A DNA stretch of 25,101 bases from Chloroflexi bacterium UBA4733. Lineage in GTDB: Bacteria; Chloroflexota; UBA4733. The position numbers and the translations under genes were made by a program. Shown here piece after piece: positions 8,195 to 15,285 of the stretch. Where the stretch lies: positions 1-25,101 of the forward strand of contig DHIZ01000345.1 of assembly GCA_002404055.1 (NCBI GenBank), given 5' to 3'. The notes beneath the pieces are model-generated. The model searched no databases. It had not been told where the DNA came from and saw only the letters and a program-made list of their open reading frames with translations. Position 1 is the first letter of the stretch. Every line of letters starts with the position of its first letter.

Positions 8195-9811
8195 TTAGGA
8201 GACAAAGCCGTAGCGCTGCTTATTCTGGCTGATCACGTAGGCAAGCTGCTGCTGCCAGTCGGGGAGCACATCGCTCGCCCGTTTCTGTCCATTGAAGACG
8301 GGGCCGAGCACCTTGCCGGCGATATCGAGCAGCTCCGTGCGGAAAGTAATTGGGTGGGTGGGGAAGGAGACGGCAAACATATCGGGAAAGACGTTGGCAT
8401 GCTGGGGAGCCAGGGTGCCGGACTGGACGGTGGCCGTCCAGGTCTGCGCCGCCGACTGACGGCCCGGTACGCTGCGGATGGGGTTGGCGATCATCGTCAC
8501 CAGCGCCTCGCGGGAGGTGAGCGCCTTCAGCCAGGTCCACGCCGCGTCACGTTGCTTGGTCGTCGGACTGATCGACTCTCCCGCCCCGCTGGCGAACACG
8601 CCGCGCTTGCCGGTCTCCTTGTTTTGCGGCCACCACTGCACATCCCAATCGAATTGCTTGTTGACCTGTTGGCGGTAGCTCAAGGTAGCCCAGGAGCCGT
8701 CCACCTCCAACCCGCTCTTGTTCTTGGCGAAGGGATTCCCAGTAAACTCGGTGGACGTCGGGACGATGTGCTGCACGTTGCGCAGGTCGGCGAAGTACTG
8801 CAGAATTGTCGCATTCTTCTCGGCGTAGGCTGGATCGTTGACGACACAGGTGCTCAAGTCGTCGCTGAGCAGTGCTCCACCGGCGGCCCACAGGTGCGCC
8901 TGGATCTCGTAGGTACGCGGCAGGTTCCCTAAACCCCACTGCGTCCGCTGTCCGCCGGAACTCACGGTGAACTTCTGGCCGAGGTCCTGGAGGTCGTTCC
9001 AACTCCAGTCCTTCGTCGGTTCGGCCACGCCACGTGCCTGGAACAACGTCTTGTCGTAGTAGATACCGACGTCGGAGAAGTCGTAGGGGAGCAGATACCA
9101 CTTCCCGCGGAACTTGAAGTCGCTCTCCACCTGCGCCGGCCACAAGTCGGCGGTGTCCACCTCTTTGGCATCCCGCCCGATCAGGTCGTCTATCGCCTGG
9201 ATAAACTGCTTGGCGACGAACTCGCCAGTGTACGCGCCGCGCACGAAGATGACGTCGGGGAGGCTGCCGGCAGCGGCCCAGGTCGGAATGACCCCGGTTT
9301 CGTAGGGACCAGTGATGTTGTTGAAGTTGATCTTCATGTCGGGGTTCTGCGCTTGGAAGGTGTCGATCACCTGCTGCATGAACGGCAAGTCGGTAGCAGC
9401 AAGGGGCGCAGCGTAGTCCAACGACCCGGCAGCGTGGGCGACGGCGTTTGCGCTCGCTGCCTGCGTCGCGCTGGCCGAACTCGCTAGTGTCGCAGTCGCC
9501 GGCTGAGCGGAGCTTGCGGTTTGACTGGCGACGGCTTGGGTCGTCGTGGGGCCGGCGCTGCTGCTCGCACTGGCAGGGGCAGCAGAGGTCGTCCCTGTCG
9601 TTGCGGTAGCAGCGACCGCCGCTGTCGCTGTGGAAGCGGCGACCGTCGCCGCGCCGCTGGAGGTGCCGCCACAGGCCGAAAGGGCCGCCGCGCCGGCGAT
9701 GCCGGCCAGGCTACCGAGGATGGACCTCCGGCTGACGGCACGCGCGATCAATGCCGGAGCATGCGGGTAACGGTGACGAGCCTCCGGCACAGTGGGCAGT
9801 TGCTTGGCCAC
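8195..9811 (-). CDS. ABC transporter sugar-binding lipoprotein (family 1 extracellular SBP)
   Basis: A 538-residue secreted lipoprotein of the SBP_bac_1 (UgpB/MsmE-like) family. The leader has SRRSIL at about 27-32, a hydrophobic stretch and the lipobox LSAC with Cys47, suggesting Tat-type or Sec export and lipid anchoring. About 85 Ser/Ala/Thr-rich residues then form a tether. The binding domain shows typical family segments: FVRGAYTGEFV, IYYDKTLFQARGVAEPT, LEVDGSWATL and AAWTWLKALTSREA. The start is GTG at 9811, with AAGGAAG six bases upstream; an ATG 19 codons further out lacks support and adds a charged, non-leader extension. It lies 126 bases after the LacI regulator gene. No ABC permease or ATPase gene for sugar uptake is in the window, so its partners must be elsewhere. 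Confidence 0.9.
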   Translation of the reverse strand: MAKQLPTVPEARHRYPHAPALIARAVSRRSILGSLAGIAGAAALSACGGTSSGAATVAASTATAAVAATATTGTTSAAPASASSSAGPTTTQAVASQTASSAQPATATLASSASATQAASANAVAHAAGSLDYAAPLAATDLPFMQQVIDTFQAQNPDMKINFNNITGPYETGVIPTWAAAGSLPDVIFVRGAYTGEFVAKQFIQAIDDLIGRDAKEVDTADLWPAQVESDFKFRGKWYLLPYDFSDVGIYYDKTLFQARGVAEPTKDWSWNDLQDLGQKFTVSSGGQRTQWGLGNLPRTYEIQAHLWAAGGALLSDDLSTCVVNDPAYAEKNATILQYFADLRNVQHIVPTSTEFTGNPFAKNKSGLEVDGSWATLSYRQQVNKQFDWDVQWWPQNKETGKRGVFASGAGESISPTTKQRDAAWTWLKALTSREALVTMIANPIRSVPGRQSAAQTWTATVQSGTLAPQHANVFPDMFAVSFPTHPITFRTELLDIAGKVLGPVFNGQKRASDVLPDWQQQLAYVISQNKQRYGFVS

Positions 9812-9842
9812 GAGACACTTCCTTTCTGCTCGGTTGTAATCC

Positions 9843-9860
9843 TTCGATCGATCGTTCGAA
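9843..9860. promoter_or_regulatory. Palindromic candidate operator upstream of the sugar-binding lipoprotein gene
   Basis: An inverted repeat TTCGA (9843-9847) and TCGAA (9856-9860) encloses the perfect 10-bp palindrome CGATCGATCG (9845-9854). It is about 30-50 bases upstream of the GTG start of the binding protein, in the gap behind the LacI gene. It is a plausible regulator site, but I found no convincing -35/-10 pair in this gap, and it does not resemble the dyad in front of the LacI gene. Confidence 0.35.
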
Positions 9861-9937
9861 ATAGGCACGAGCGGTGTGGGCCTTACTTCTCAACCAGCCC
9901 CTCGCCGCAATGACCACCACCTCCCATCGTTCTGCTA

Positions 9938-11068
9938 CTACTCGCCACGGCTCGCCAACAGGCGCGGCGCCATCGACTCGACAGGCTGAGAGCCAGCAAC
10001 GGCATGGGACAGTGTGCTGCCGTTGAAGGCGAAATTGTTCCAATGAATGGTCGGTGACGTAGGCGCACAGCCGCAGGAGCCGCGGACGATTAGTTCGGGC
10101 GCTAAGACGACGTGCTGCGCTGCTGGTGACGCCGTGCCCTTGACCCGGTCCAGTAGCAGCGCCAGGCCTCGGCGGCCCATTGCGGCGATCGGTTGGGCTA
10201 CCGTTGTGAGCGGGGGCACCGCGATCGCCGAGGGTAGCGTGTCGTCCACGCCGACGATGGCCAGGTCGGCCGGCACCGTGAGCCCCAGTTCGTGCGCCGC
10301 ATGGAGCGCGCCAACGGCCATCTGGTCGTTACTGGCAAAGACAGCACGGGGACGCAGGCCGGCAGCGAAGAGCGAATGCAGCGCCCGGTAGCCGCCCTCG
10401 AAGGTCAAGTCGTGCCAGCGGACCAAACGCGGCTCGGGGGTCAGGTCGTACTGGCGCAGTGCTTGCTGGTACCCCTCGACCCGTTGCACGGCTTCGGCCA
10501 GCCCCTGTGGACCCGCCAGACAGGCGATGGCAGTGTAGCCGTGGCCCAGGAGGTGCTCGACAGCAGAGCGGCCGATCGCCACGTTGTCGGTCAGCACAGC
10601 GTCCACGGTAGCGCCGGCAACGTCGCGGTCTAGCAGCACGACCGGAGTGTGGCGTTCGACGATGCCACGGACGTCATCGCGCCCGAGGCCGGAGGTGATC
10701 AGCAAGATCCCGTCAATGCGCTTCTCATCCAACAGCGCCAGGTGGGCCCGCTCACGCTCTACGTCGTGGCTGCAATTACAGAGGATGAGGGTATACCCCG
10801 CCGCGAATGCGGCGTCTTCGACATGGTGACTCAGCTTGGCAAAGAACGGGTTGGCGATGTCGGGCACCACCAGCGCGACGGCATGGGTCTTCTTGCGAGC
10901 CATGCGACGAGCCAGCAGATTTGGCTTGTAGTCGAGCTGCTCAATGGCCTGTAGTACCTTCTCACGGGTCTCATCCATCACTGGCCGGGGGCCGCCGTTC
11001 AAGACATAGGACACGGTCGCGGCAGAAACTCCGGCGAGCCGAGCAACGTCGTCGCGAGTTACTGCCAC
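9938..11068 (-). CDS. LacI-family transcriptional regulator of the large sugar cluster
   Basis: A 376-residue LacI/GalR regulator. The N-terminal helix-turn-helix is textbook (VTRDDVARLAGVSAATVSYV at about 3-22), followed by the hinge helix region (KPNLLARRMARKKTHAVALV) and a periplasmic-binding-protein-like effector domain ending in LIVRGSCGC. After that it has an unusual tail of about 40 residues (337-376, Asn/Ser/Pro-rich) not normal for LacI proteins, possibly a late stop. Start is GTG at 11068 with GGAAGG six bases upstream. It is the first gene of the minus-strand run down to 1348 and most likely represses it until a sugar ligand binds. A promoter and a dyad just upstream suggest autoregulation. 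Confidence 0.93.
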   Translation of the reverse strand: MAVTRDDVARLAGVSAATVSYVLNGGPRPVMDETREKVLQAIEQLDYKPNLLARRMARKKTHAVALVVPDIANPFFAKLSHHVEDAAFAAGYTLILCNCSHDVERERAHLALLDEKRIDGILLITSGLGRDDVRGIVERHTPVVLLDRDVAGATVDAVLTDNVAIGRSAVEHLLGHGYTAIACLAGPQGLAEAVQRVEGYQQALRQYDLTPEPRLVRWHDLTFEGGYRALHSLFAAGLRPRAVFASNDQMAVGALHAAHELGLTVPADLAIVGVDDTLPSAIAVPPLTTVAQPIAAMGRRGLALLLDRVKGTASPAAQHVVLAPELIVRGSCGCAPTSPTIHWNNFAFNGSTLSHAVAGSQPVESMAPRLLASRGE

Positions 11069-11091
11069 AGTTGGCCTTCCGAAAGAATGTT

Positions 11092-11107
11092 GTCTACGCG
11101 GATAGAC
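11092..11107. promoter_or_regulatory. Candidate LacI autoregulatory operator
   Basis: GTCTA (11092-11096) and TAGAC (11103-11107) form a perfect 5-bp dyad around CGCGGA. The 16-bp length and CG-rich centre fit LacI-family operators. It overlaps the -10 element and presumed transcription start of the LacI gene promoter, the expected place for repression. Confidence 0.5.
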
Positions 11108-11132
11108 TACCAGAAAACACTGTCGGTGTCAA
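11104..11132 (-). promoter_or_regulatory. Promoter of the LacI regulator gene
   Basis: On the minus strand a perfect TTGACA (11127-11132) is followed after 17 bases by TAGTCT (11104-11109), a weak -10 with three consensus matches. It points at the GTG at 11068. It probably drives the regulator and perhaps the whole downstream cluster, since no clear terminator was seen after the regulator gene. Confidence 0.55.
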
Positions 11133-11188
11133 GGCCGCGTATTCGGCTCCCTCGGTAGCATTTTCACTTGAGTTGACACACGGCGGGC

Positions 11189-12409
11189 CTAGAATGGCGC
11201 CAATTGCCCGACCGGCAGTGCTAGTCTGTATGACTTGAGGTACTCGGCGATCTCCGCTTGCACGTCCTCGACCGTGCGCGCGTCTTCTTGCAGCAAGAAG
11301 TCCACCCAGCGCTTACCGTAGCGCACGTGATTGGCTTCGTCGGACCAGTCAACGTCGGCGAAGAGCTGAGACCGGGCGTCGCCCGCTTCCGCATACCGCC
11401 GGACGCGCGGCCGTTTGCGCGGCATGAAGTAGACTTCCAACCCGAGGGTCAGGTAGCAGAGGCGGTGCAGGAAGGGCAACCCCTGCGCCTGGCGGAATAA
11501 CACCTGGTTGATCGTCGACGGCTCAAGGCCCAGTTCGCGCAGCCGACGCAACCCGAACTCCGCATGCCGCACCTCATCCCAGAACTGGTGCGCCAGGTCG
11601 AAGAAGAACTCCCAGGGCGCTTCGGCGTTCCAGGCATCGTAGAGGATGCTGGCCAACAGCGCCACCGCGTAGAACTCGTTGAAAAAAGTCACGAACTCGG
11701 CAACGCGGCGCTCCTCGAAGGGGAGCGTCAGCTTGGTGTCCTGGCTCAGGAGGCCCCCATCGCGAATACGCTGGTCGAAGATGAGCTCGGCTGGGCGCTC
11801 GAAGTGCCTTCCGCCCGGCCGGGGAAGCGGGCGCTCCGGACGTGACTCGAGACCGCCGACCCCGCCGGCCGCCGCGAGGAGAGATTTGAGGTAGGCGATC
11901 CAGTCCGGTTGCTCCTGCCCTCCCGCCAACGTGGCCGCTGCCACCGCGACCCGGTCGTGGTCGCGCTCGAGGTCCGGGAGAAATCGCTGAAGCAGCCTGA
12001 TCTCCATGGCATTGGCGCTGGCGTCGGCTGTCACAAGATGGGCCTGGTAGGCTTCGCGCAGCTCGCTCAGGAGCCAGGCCATACTGGCCAGGAAATCCTC
12101 GGGTTCGGGTGCCTGCAATAACTCGTCGCTCACCTTCTGCAGCGCCGGTTCCACGTTCGCCTCACCGTGCCCACCGCGCAACTCCTGCAGGCGCCGTCGA
12201 ATGGCGTCGACGCGTTCGGCGTGGGACCAGAGTTGGTGCCCAAGCGCGAGCTTGGCCTCATAGGCCGGGACGCGCAGAAACCAGCCGGCCAGCGCTCGGA
12301 TGCAGTTGCGCTCTAGAAACGCATAGCGACGCAACAGATTCACCGTTGTACCGACGTTGACGCCTCCCTGGTCTTGGCCCTGCATGTAGAATTGCGTTGC
12401 CGGCGCCAT
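11189..12409 (-). CDS. Ferritin-like diiron-type protein (DUF455/MiaE-like)
   Basis: A 406-residue, mostly helical cytoplasmic protein. The C-terminal half shows the canonical four-helix diiron pattern: Glu245 (FNEFYA), Glu279-x-x-His282 (WDEVRHAEF), Glu325 (GLEVYF) and Glu358-x-x-His361 (SDEANHVRY). The N-terminal half has a helical region with LWSHAERVDAI that may be a degenerate copy of the same bundle. Such proteins are oxygen-using oxidases or hydroxylases, or iron/peroxide-handling proteins; DUF455-like relatives are largely uncharacterised. The ATG at 12409 is preferred because GGAAGG lies five bases upstream; an ATG six codons earlier lacks a site. It is the last gene of the second sugar module, 83 bases after the Gfo/Idh/MocA gene. 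Ferritin-like fold: fairly sure. Function: unknown. Confidence 0.8.
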   Translation of the reverse strand: MAPATQFYMQGQDQGGVNVGTTVNLLRRYAFLERNCIRALAGWFLRVPAYEAKLALGHQLWSHAERVDAIRRRLQELRGGHGEANVEPALQKVSDELLQAPEPEDFLASMAWLLSELREAYQAHLVTADASANAMEIRLLQRFLPDLERDHDRVAVAAATLAGGQEQPDWIAYLKSLLAAAGGVGGLESRPERPLPRPGGRHFERPAELIFDQRIRDGGLLSQDTKLTLPFEERRVAEFVTFFNEFYAVALLASILYDAWNAEAPWEFFFDLAHQFWDEVRHAEFGLRRLRELGLEPSTINQVLFRQAQGLPFLHRLCYLTLGLEVYFMPRKRPRVRRYAEAGDARSQLFADVDWSDEANHVRYGKRWVDFLLQEDARTVEDVQAEIAEYLKSYRLALPVGQLAPF

Positions 12410-12492
12410 CTTCTCCTTCCCTTTCATCTGCTTGCATGCTTATCTGATCACCGGCCAGGCGTCTGCCCCGCGTTGACGCCTGGCAGCATCCG

Positions 12493-13515
12493 TCATCGGT
12501 CTGCCCCGTGTACCAATGGCGCGAGCTCGACCCACCGTCGCTCGCGGGCCGACTGCCAGGCCCCGTATGCCGCGGCCAGCGTCCAGATGTTGTCGGCGCC
12601 GCTGATCGCAAAGGGCTCCCCCCGGGCAATGGCCTGCTGAAAGTGATCGAGGGAGGCGCGACGGGCGTCACGGTGGACGCCGGCCGGCGCCGCCTGCGCC
12701 GCCGGCAGGACGCAGGAGCCATTGAGGAACAGCCCACTGCGATCATCGCCACGCAGCACACCATCGCTGCCCTCGATCACCCAGGGCCCCTGCCAGCCCG
12801 TTTTCAGCGTCCCGTCGAGGTCGCTGCGTCCAGAGCGACTGCCGCGGTACAGCGCGCGGACGTCGCCGAATTCCAACCAGGCGGCCCCGGCTGTCTCGCC
12901 GACCGCCCCTGTCCAGCTCGGCGTCCAACCGATCGCACAGACCCGCTGCGGTAAGCGGTCCAGCACGAAGCGGAGCAAATCAAAGTGATGGATGGAGGAC
13001 TCCACGAACAGCGGACTCGGCACCTGCGTCATTCGATCCTGCCAGAGGCGCCGTTCGTAGAAGTCGAGGTAGACGGCGATCGGCCGGCCGATGGCGCCCT
13101 CCCGTACCAACTGGGCCAGCGTCTGGGCCACCGGATAGTAGCGTTGCTGCTGTCCGACCCCCAACTGCCGGCCGGCCGCGGCGGCCGCAGCCACCATGTG
13201 GCGCGCCGCCTCCATGGTCTCAGCCAGCGGCTTAGCAACGAAGAGGTGGCACCCGGCGGCGAAGGCGAGCTGAGCGTGCTGCTCGCGGAAGCGAGGAGGC
13301 GACGTGTCGACCACCAGCCCAGCCGTGACCTGCTCCAGCGCATCTTCCAGGCGCCTGAAGCACGGCACGTCTGGATGGCCGAGCGCGGCAGCGAAGGCCC
13401 GATTGTTGGCTTCGACCGGGTCCACCAGGGCCACGACCTCGTCCATCCGCTCGCCAGCGAAGTACTCGGACCAGCCGGCGCCGAAGCCACCAGTTCCCAC
13501 GATCACTGTATGCAT
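12493..13515 (-). CDS. Gfo/Idh/MocA family oxidoreductase with AKP motif
   Basis: A 340-residue NAD(P)-dependent oxidoreductase. The Rossmann start is VIVGTGGFG (Gly7-x-Gly9-x-x-Gly12). The motif that is normally EKP reads FVAKP here (Ala94-Lys95-Pro96), so the catalytic lysine is kept but the glutamate is lost. GQQQRYYPVAQ and the C-terminal substrate domain follow the family pattern. The ATG at 13515 has GGGAGG at an 11-base spacing. It lies between the second sugar-binding lipoprotein gene and the ferritin-like gene, all minus strand with gaps of about 80-100 bases, so one operon is likely. Expected to oxidise or reduce a sugar hydroxyl; substrate unknown. It is distinct from the enzyme at 6125-7216. 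Confidence 0.88.
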   Translation of the reverse strand: MHTVIVGTGGFGAGWSEYFAGERMDEVVALVDPVEANNRAFAAALGHPDVPCFRRLEDALEQVTAGLVVDTSPPRFREQHAQLAFAAGCHLFVAKPLAETMEAARHMVAAAAAAGRQLGVGQQQRYYPVAQTLAQLVREGAIGRPIAVYLDFYERRLWQDRMTQVPSPLFVESSIHHFDLLRFVLDRLPQRVCAIGWTPSWTGAVGETAGAAWLEFGDVRALYRGSRSGRSDLDGTLKTGWQGPWVIEGSDGVLRGDDRSGLFLNGSCVLPAAQAAPAGVHRDARRASLDHFQQAIARGEPFAISGADNIWTLAAAYGAWQSARERRWVELAPLVHGADR

Positions 13516-13617
13516 GCTTCGCTGAACCTCCCTTCGTTCTGTAGCGCGAGACGAGGGTTACTACGGGATCTGCAACGCTGCGTAGGGCGCCAGTATCGAC
13601 GTGTAACTGCGTCTCAC

Positions 13618-15138
13618 TTAGGCCGTTGCCAGTACTCCATCGGCCTGCGTGGCAGCATTCTCGAAGGCGGTCTTGACGTCCTGCTGATTCTTCGTGATGG
13701 ACTTCGTGTAGGCGTCGAAGTAGATCGTCCAGCACTCCTGATCCTTGGCGAAGATGCCGCCGTTCGGATAGGCATACTTGTTGCGTACCACGTCCGCGAA
13801 CGCCTCCAGGTTCTTGTCCGCCAACGCCGGAAACGCCTTCTTGGTCAGCGCGACGTAGCGATCCTGCATCGAACTGCGGGGGTGCTGCATGGCGCCGAGC
13901 GTGCATTGCAGGTCCAGGTAGTCGCTGCCCTGCAGGAACTTGTTGAACTGCCAGACGGCGTCCGGGTTCTTCGTCTGTGCCCAGAGCGCCCAGGCGTCGA
14001 TGGACCCGGAAACAGCCCGTTTGGTCGGCCCCTTGGGGGACAGGGCGATGTCCCAGTCCGGTACCTGCTGTGGGTAGTCGTCAGCGAACTGCTTGGGGAA
14101 CGCCGACCCGTACTCATACATGGCGACCTTCCCGGCCGTAATGGCCTGTTCGGCGTCCTTGACGCCGAGCGCCTTCCAGGCGTCCGTCCCCGGGATGATG
14201 AACGAGCCGTCTTTCCAGACCCGGTCATAGATCCATTGGAAGGCTTCCAACGACGCCGGACTGGCCCAACCGACCTTCGTCGGGTCGCTGGCATCCTGCA
14301 GGCTCCCGCCCGCCGCGTAGGCCTTGGCGTATCCCGGCCCCGAGTCGAGGGCCGTCGCGCCATAGGTGCCGGCCGCCTTGTCGGTGAACTTAAGCAGCGT
14401 GTCCTGGTAGGTTTGCCAGGTCCAGGTAGCGTCGGGAAACGCGACACCCTTCTGTTGAAAGAGCCGCTTGTTGTAGTAGAGCGGATAGACATTGATGTAC
14501 ATTGGCAGGGAGAACTGGTGGCCTTGCCACTGCATCGCCTGGAGCTGGTAGGAGATGTAGTCGTCCACAGGAAACTTGTCCCGCGCGATGTACGAGTCCT
14601 GGATCAGCAACTGGCCGCTGCGACCGGCGTTCACCAGATTGGTGCCCCACATCGCCGCCACATCCGGCCCGCTGCCGCCGGCCCAGGCCTTCAGATAGGC
14701 GCTGAGATCGGAGTCTTTGGGGGCGAATAACTCCACGGAGACGCCGGTCTGCTGCTGGTACAGCTTGACCGCCTCCGGCCAGACGTTCTTCCAGGGCTGG
14801 AACGTCCGCGTTGCCCATTGGATCGTCACCGCTCCTTTGGCGCTCGCCGGGGCGTTGGCGACTGGAGCGGCGGTCGCACTGCTGCTGGCCGCGCTCTGTG
14901 CCGTGGCTGACGCCGTCGTCGATGCGGCGGTGGGGGCGCTGGCGCTGCCCGTCGTGGAGGACCCAGACGCGGCGGTCGTGGTGGCTGACGAGCCAAGGGA
15001 TGTCGCAGACGAACTGCCAGCACTACTGGCGCCACACGCCGCCAAGAGCCCAACGGCGGCCGTGGAAGACACCAACAGGAGCACGTGTCGCCGGCTCAGG
15101 ACCAGGGTCCGAAGGGTGTCAACCATGTTGTAAGCCAT
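13618..15138 (-). CDS. ABC transporter sugar-binding lipoprotein (family 1 extracellular SBP), second module
   Basis: A 506-residue exported lipoprotein. The leader has LSRRHVLLLV and the lipobox LLAAC with Cys35, followed by a Ser/Ala/Thr-rich tether of about 70 residues. The binding domain starts at VTIQWATRTF and contains SBP_bac_1 family segments: LYYNKRLFQQKGVAFPDATW, KVAMYEYGSAFP and VSGSIDAWALW. The ATG at 15138 follows GGAGG closely. It heads a minus-strand unit with the Gfo/Idh/MocA and ferritin-like genes, and is divergent from a LacI regulator whose probable operators cover its promoter. As with the other binding protein, no permease or ATPase partner is nearby. Probably binds a carbohydrate outside the membrane; ligand unknown. 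Confidence 0.92.
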   Translation of the reverse strand: MAYNMVDTLRTLVLSRRHVLLLVSSTAAVGLLAACGASSAGSSSATSLGSSATTTAASGSSTTGSASAPTAASTTASATAQSAASSSATAAPVANAPASAKGAVTIQWATRTFQPWKNVWPEAVKLYQQQTGVSVELFAPKDSDLSAYLKAWAGGSGPDVAAMWGTNLVNAGRSGQLLIQDSYIARDKFPVDDYISYQLQAMQWQGHQFSLPMYINVYPLYYNKRLFQQKGVAFPDATWTWQTYQDTLLKFTDKAAGTYGATALDSGPGYAKAYAAGGSLQDASDPTKVGWASPASLEAFQWIYDRVWKDGSFIIPGTDAWKALGVKDAEQAITAGKVAMYEYGSAFPKQFADDYPQQVPDWDIALSPKGPTKRAVSGSIDAWALWAQTKNPDAVWQFNKFLQGSDYLDLQCTLGAMQHPRSSMQDRYVALTKKAFPALADKNLEAFADVVRNKYAYPNGGIFAKDQECWTIYFDAYTKSITKNQQDVKTAFENAATQADGVLATA

Positions 15139-15182
15139 AACTCCTCCTCATCATTGCAGAATGCAGCGACTCCTCCCGGCCT

Positions 15183-15210
15183 CCGGAAACCTTTCCGGAA
15201 ACCTTTCCGG
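15183..15210. promoter_or_regulatory. Two overlapping 16-bp palindromic operators (probable LacI sites)
   Basis: CCGGAAACCTTTCCGG occurs twice, at 15183-15198 and 15195-15210, sharing four bases (12-base period). Each copy has perfect 7-bp arms around a central CC, and the junction TTTCCGGAAA (15192-15201) is itself a perfect 10-bp palindrome. The pair lies immediately downstream of the minus-strand -10 element of the binding-protein promoter and upstream of the divergent LacI gene. It is therefore placed to block the first and control the second. Confidence 0.8.
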
Positions 15211-15211
15211 C

Positions 15212-15240
15212 AGTGTACGATAGAATGGTAGGCTTGTCAA
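15212..15240 (-). promoter_or_regulatory. Promoter of the second sugar-binding lipoprotein operon
   Basis: On the minus strand TTGACA (15235-15240, perfect) is followed at the ideal 17-base spacing by TACACT (15212-15217, four of six matches). The transcription start would fall at about 15205, inside the double operator. On the plus strand TAGAAT (15221-15226, five of six) could be the -10 of the LacI gene, but its -35 region is weak and overlaps the operator. Confidence 0.65.
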
Positions 15241-15285
15241 CACAGGAGTGGTCGTTGATCTATGGGAGCGTCTGAGGAGCAAGAG

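Noticed and set aside
11173..11195. Plus-strand promoter from TTGACA at 11173-11178 with TAGAAT at 11190-11195
   Set aside because: The spacing is only 11 bases and no plus-strand gene follows.
12985..14730. A plus-strand open frame of 581 codons antisense to the Gfo/Idh/MocA and sugar-binding lipoprotein genes
   Set aside because: Its translation shows no domain and is Arg/Gly/Leu-rich. The minus strand encodes two recognisable families across the same bases with ribosome sites, so this is a high-GC shadow frame.
15183..15210. CRISPR-like or tandem repeat array
   Set aside because: There are only two interlocked units without spacers; operator function explains them better.
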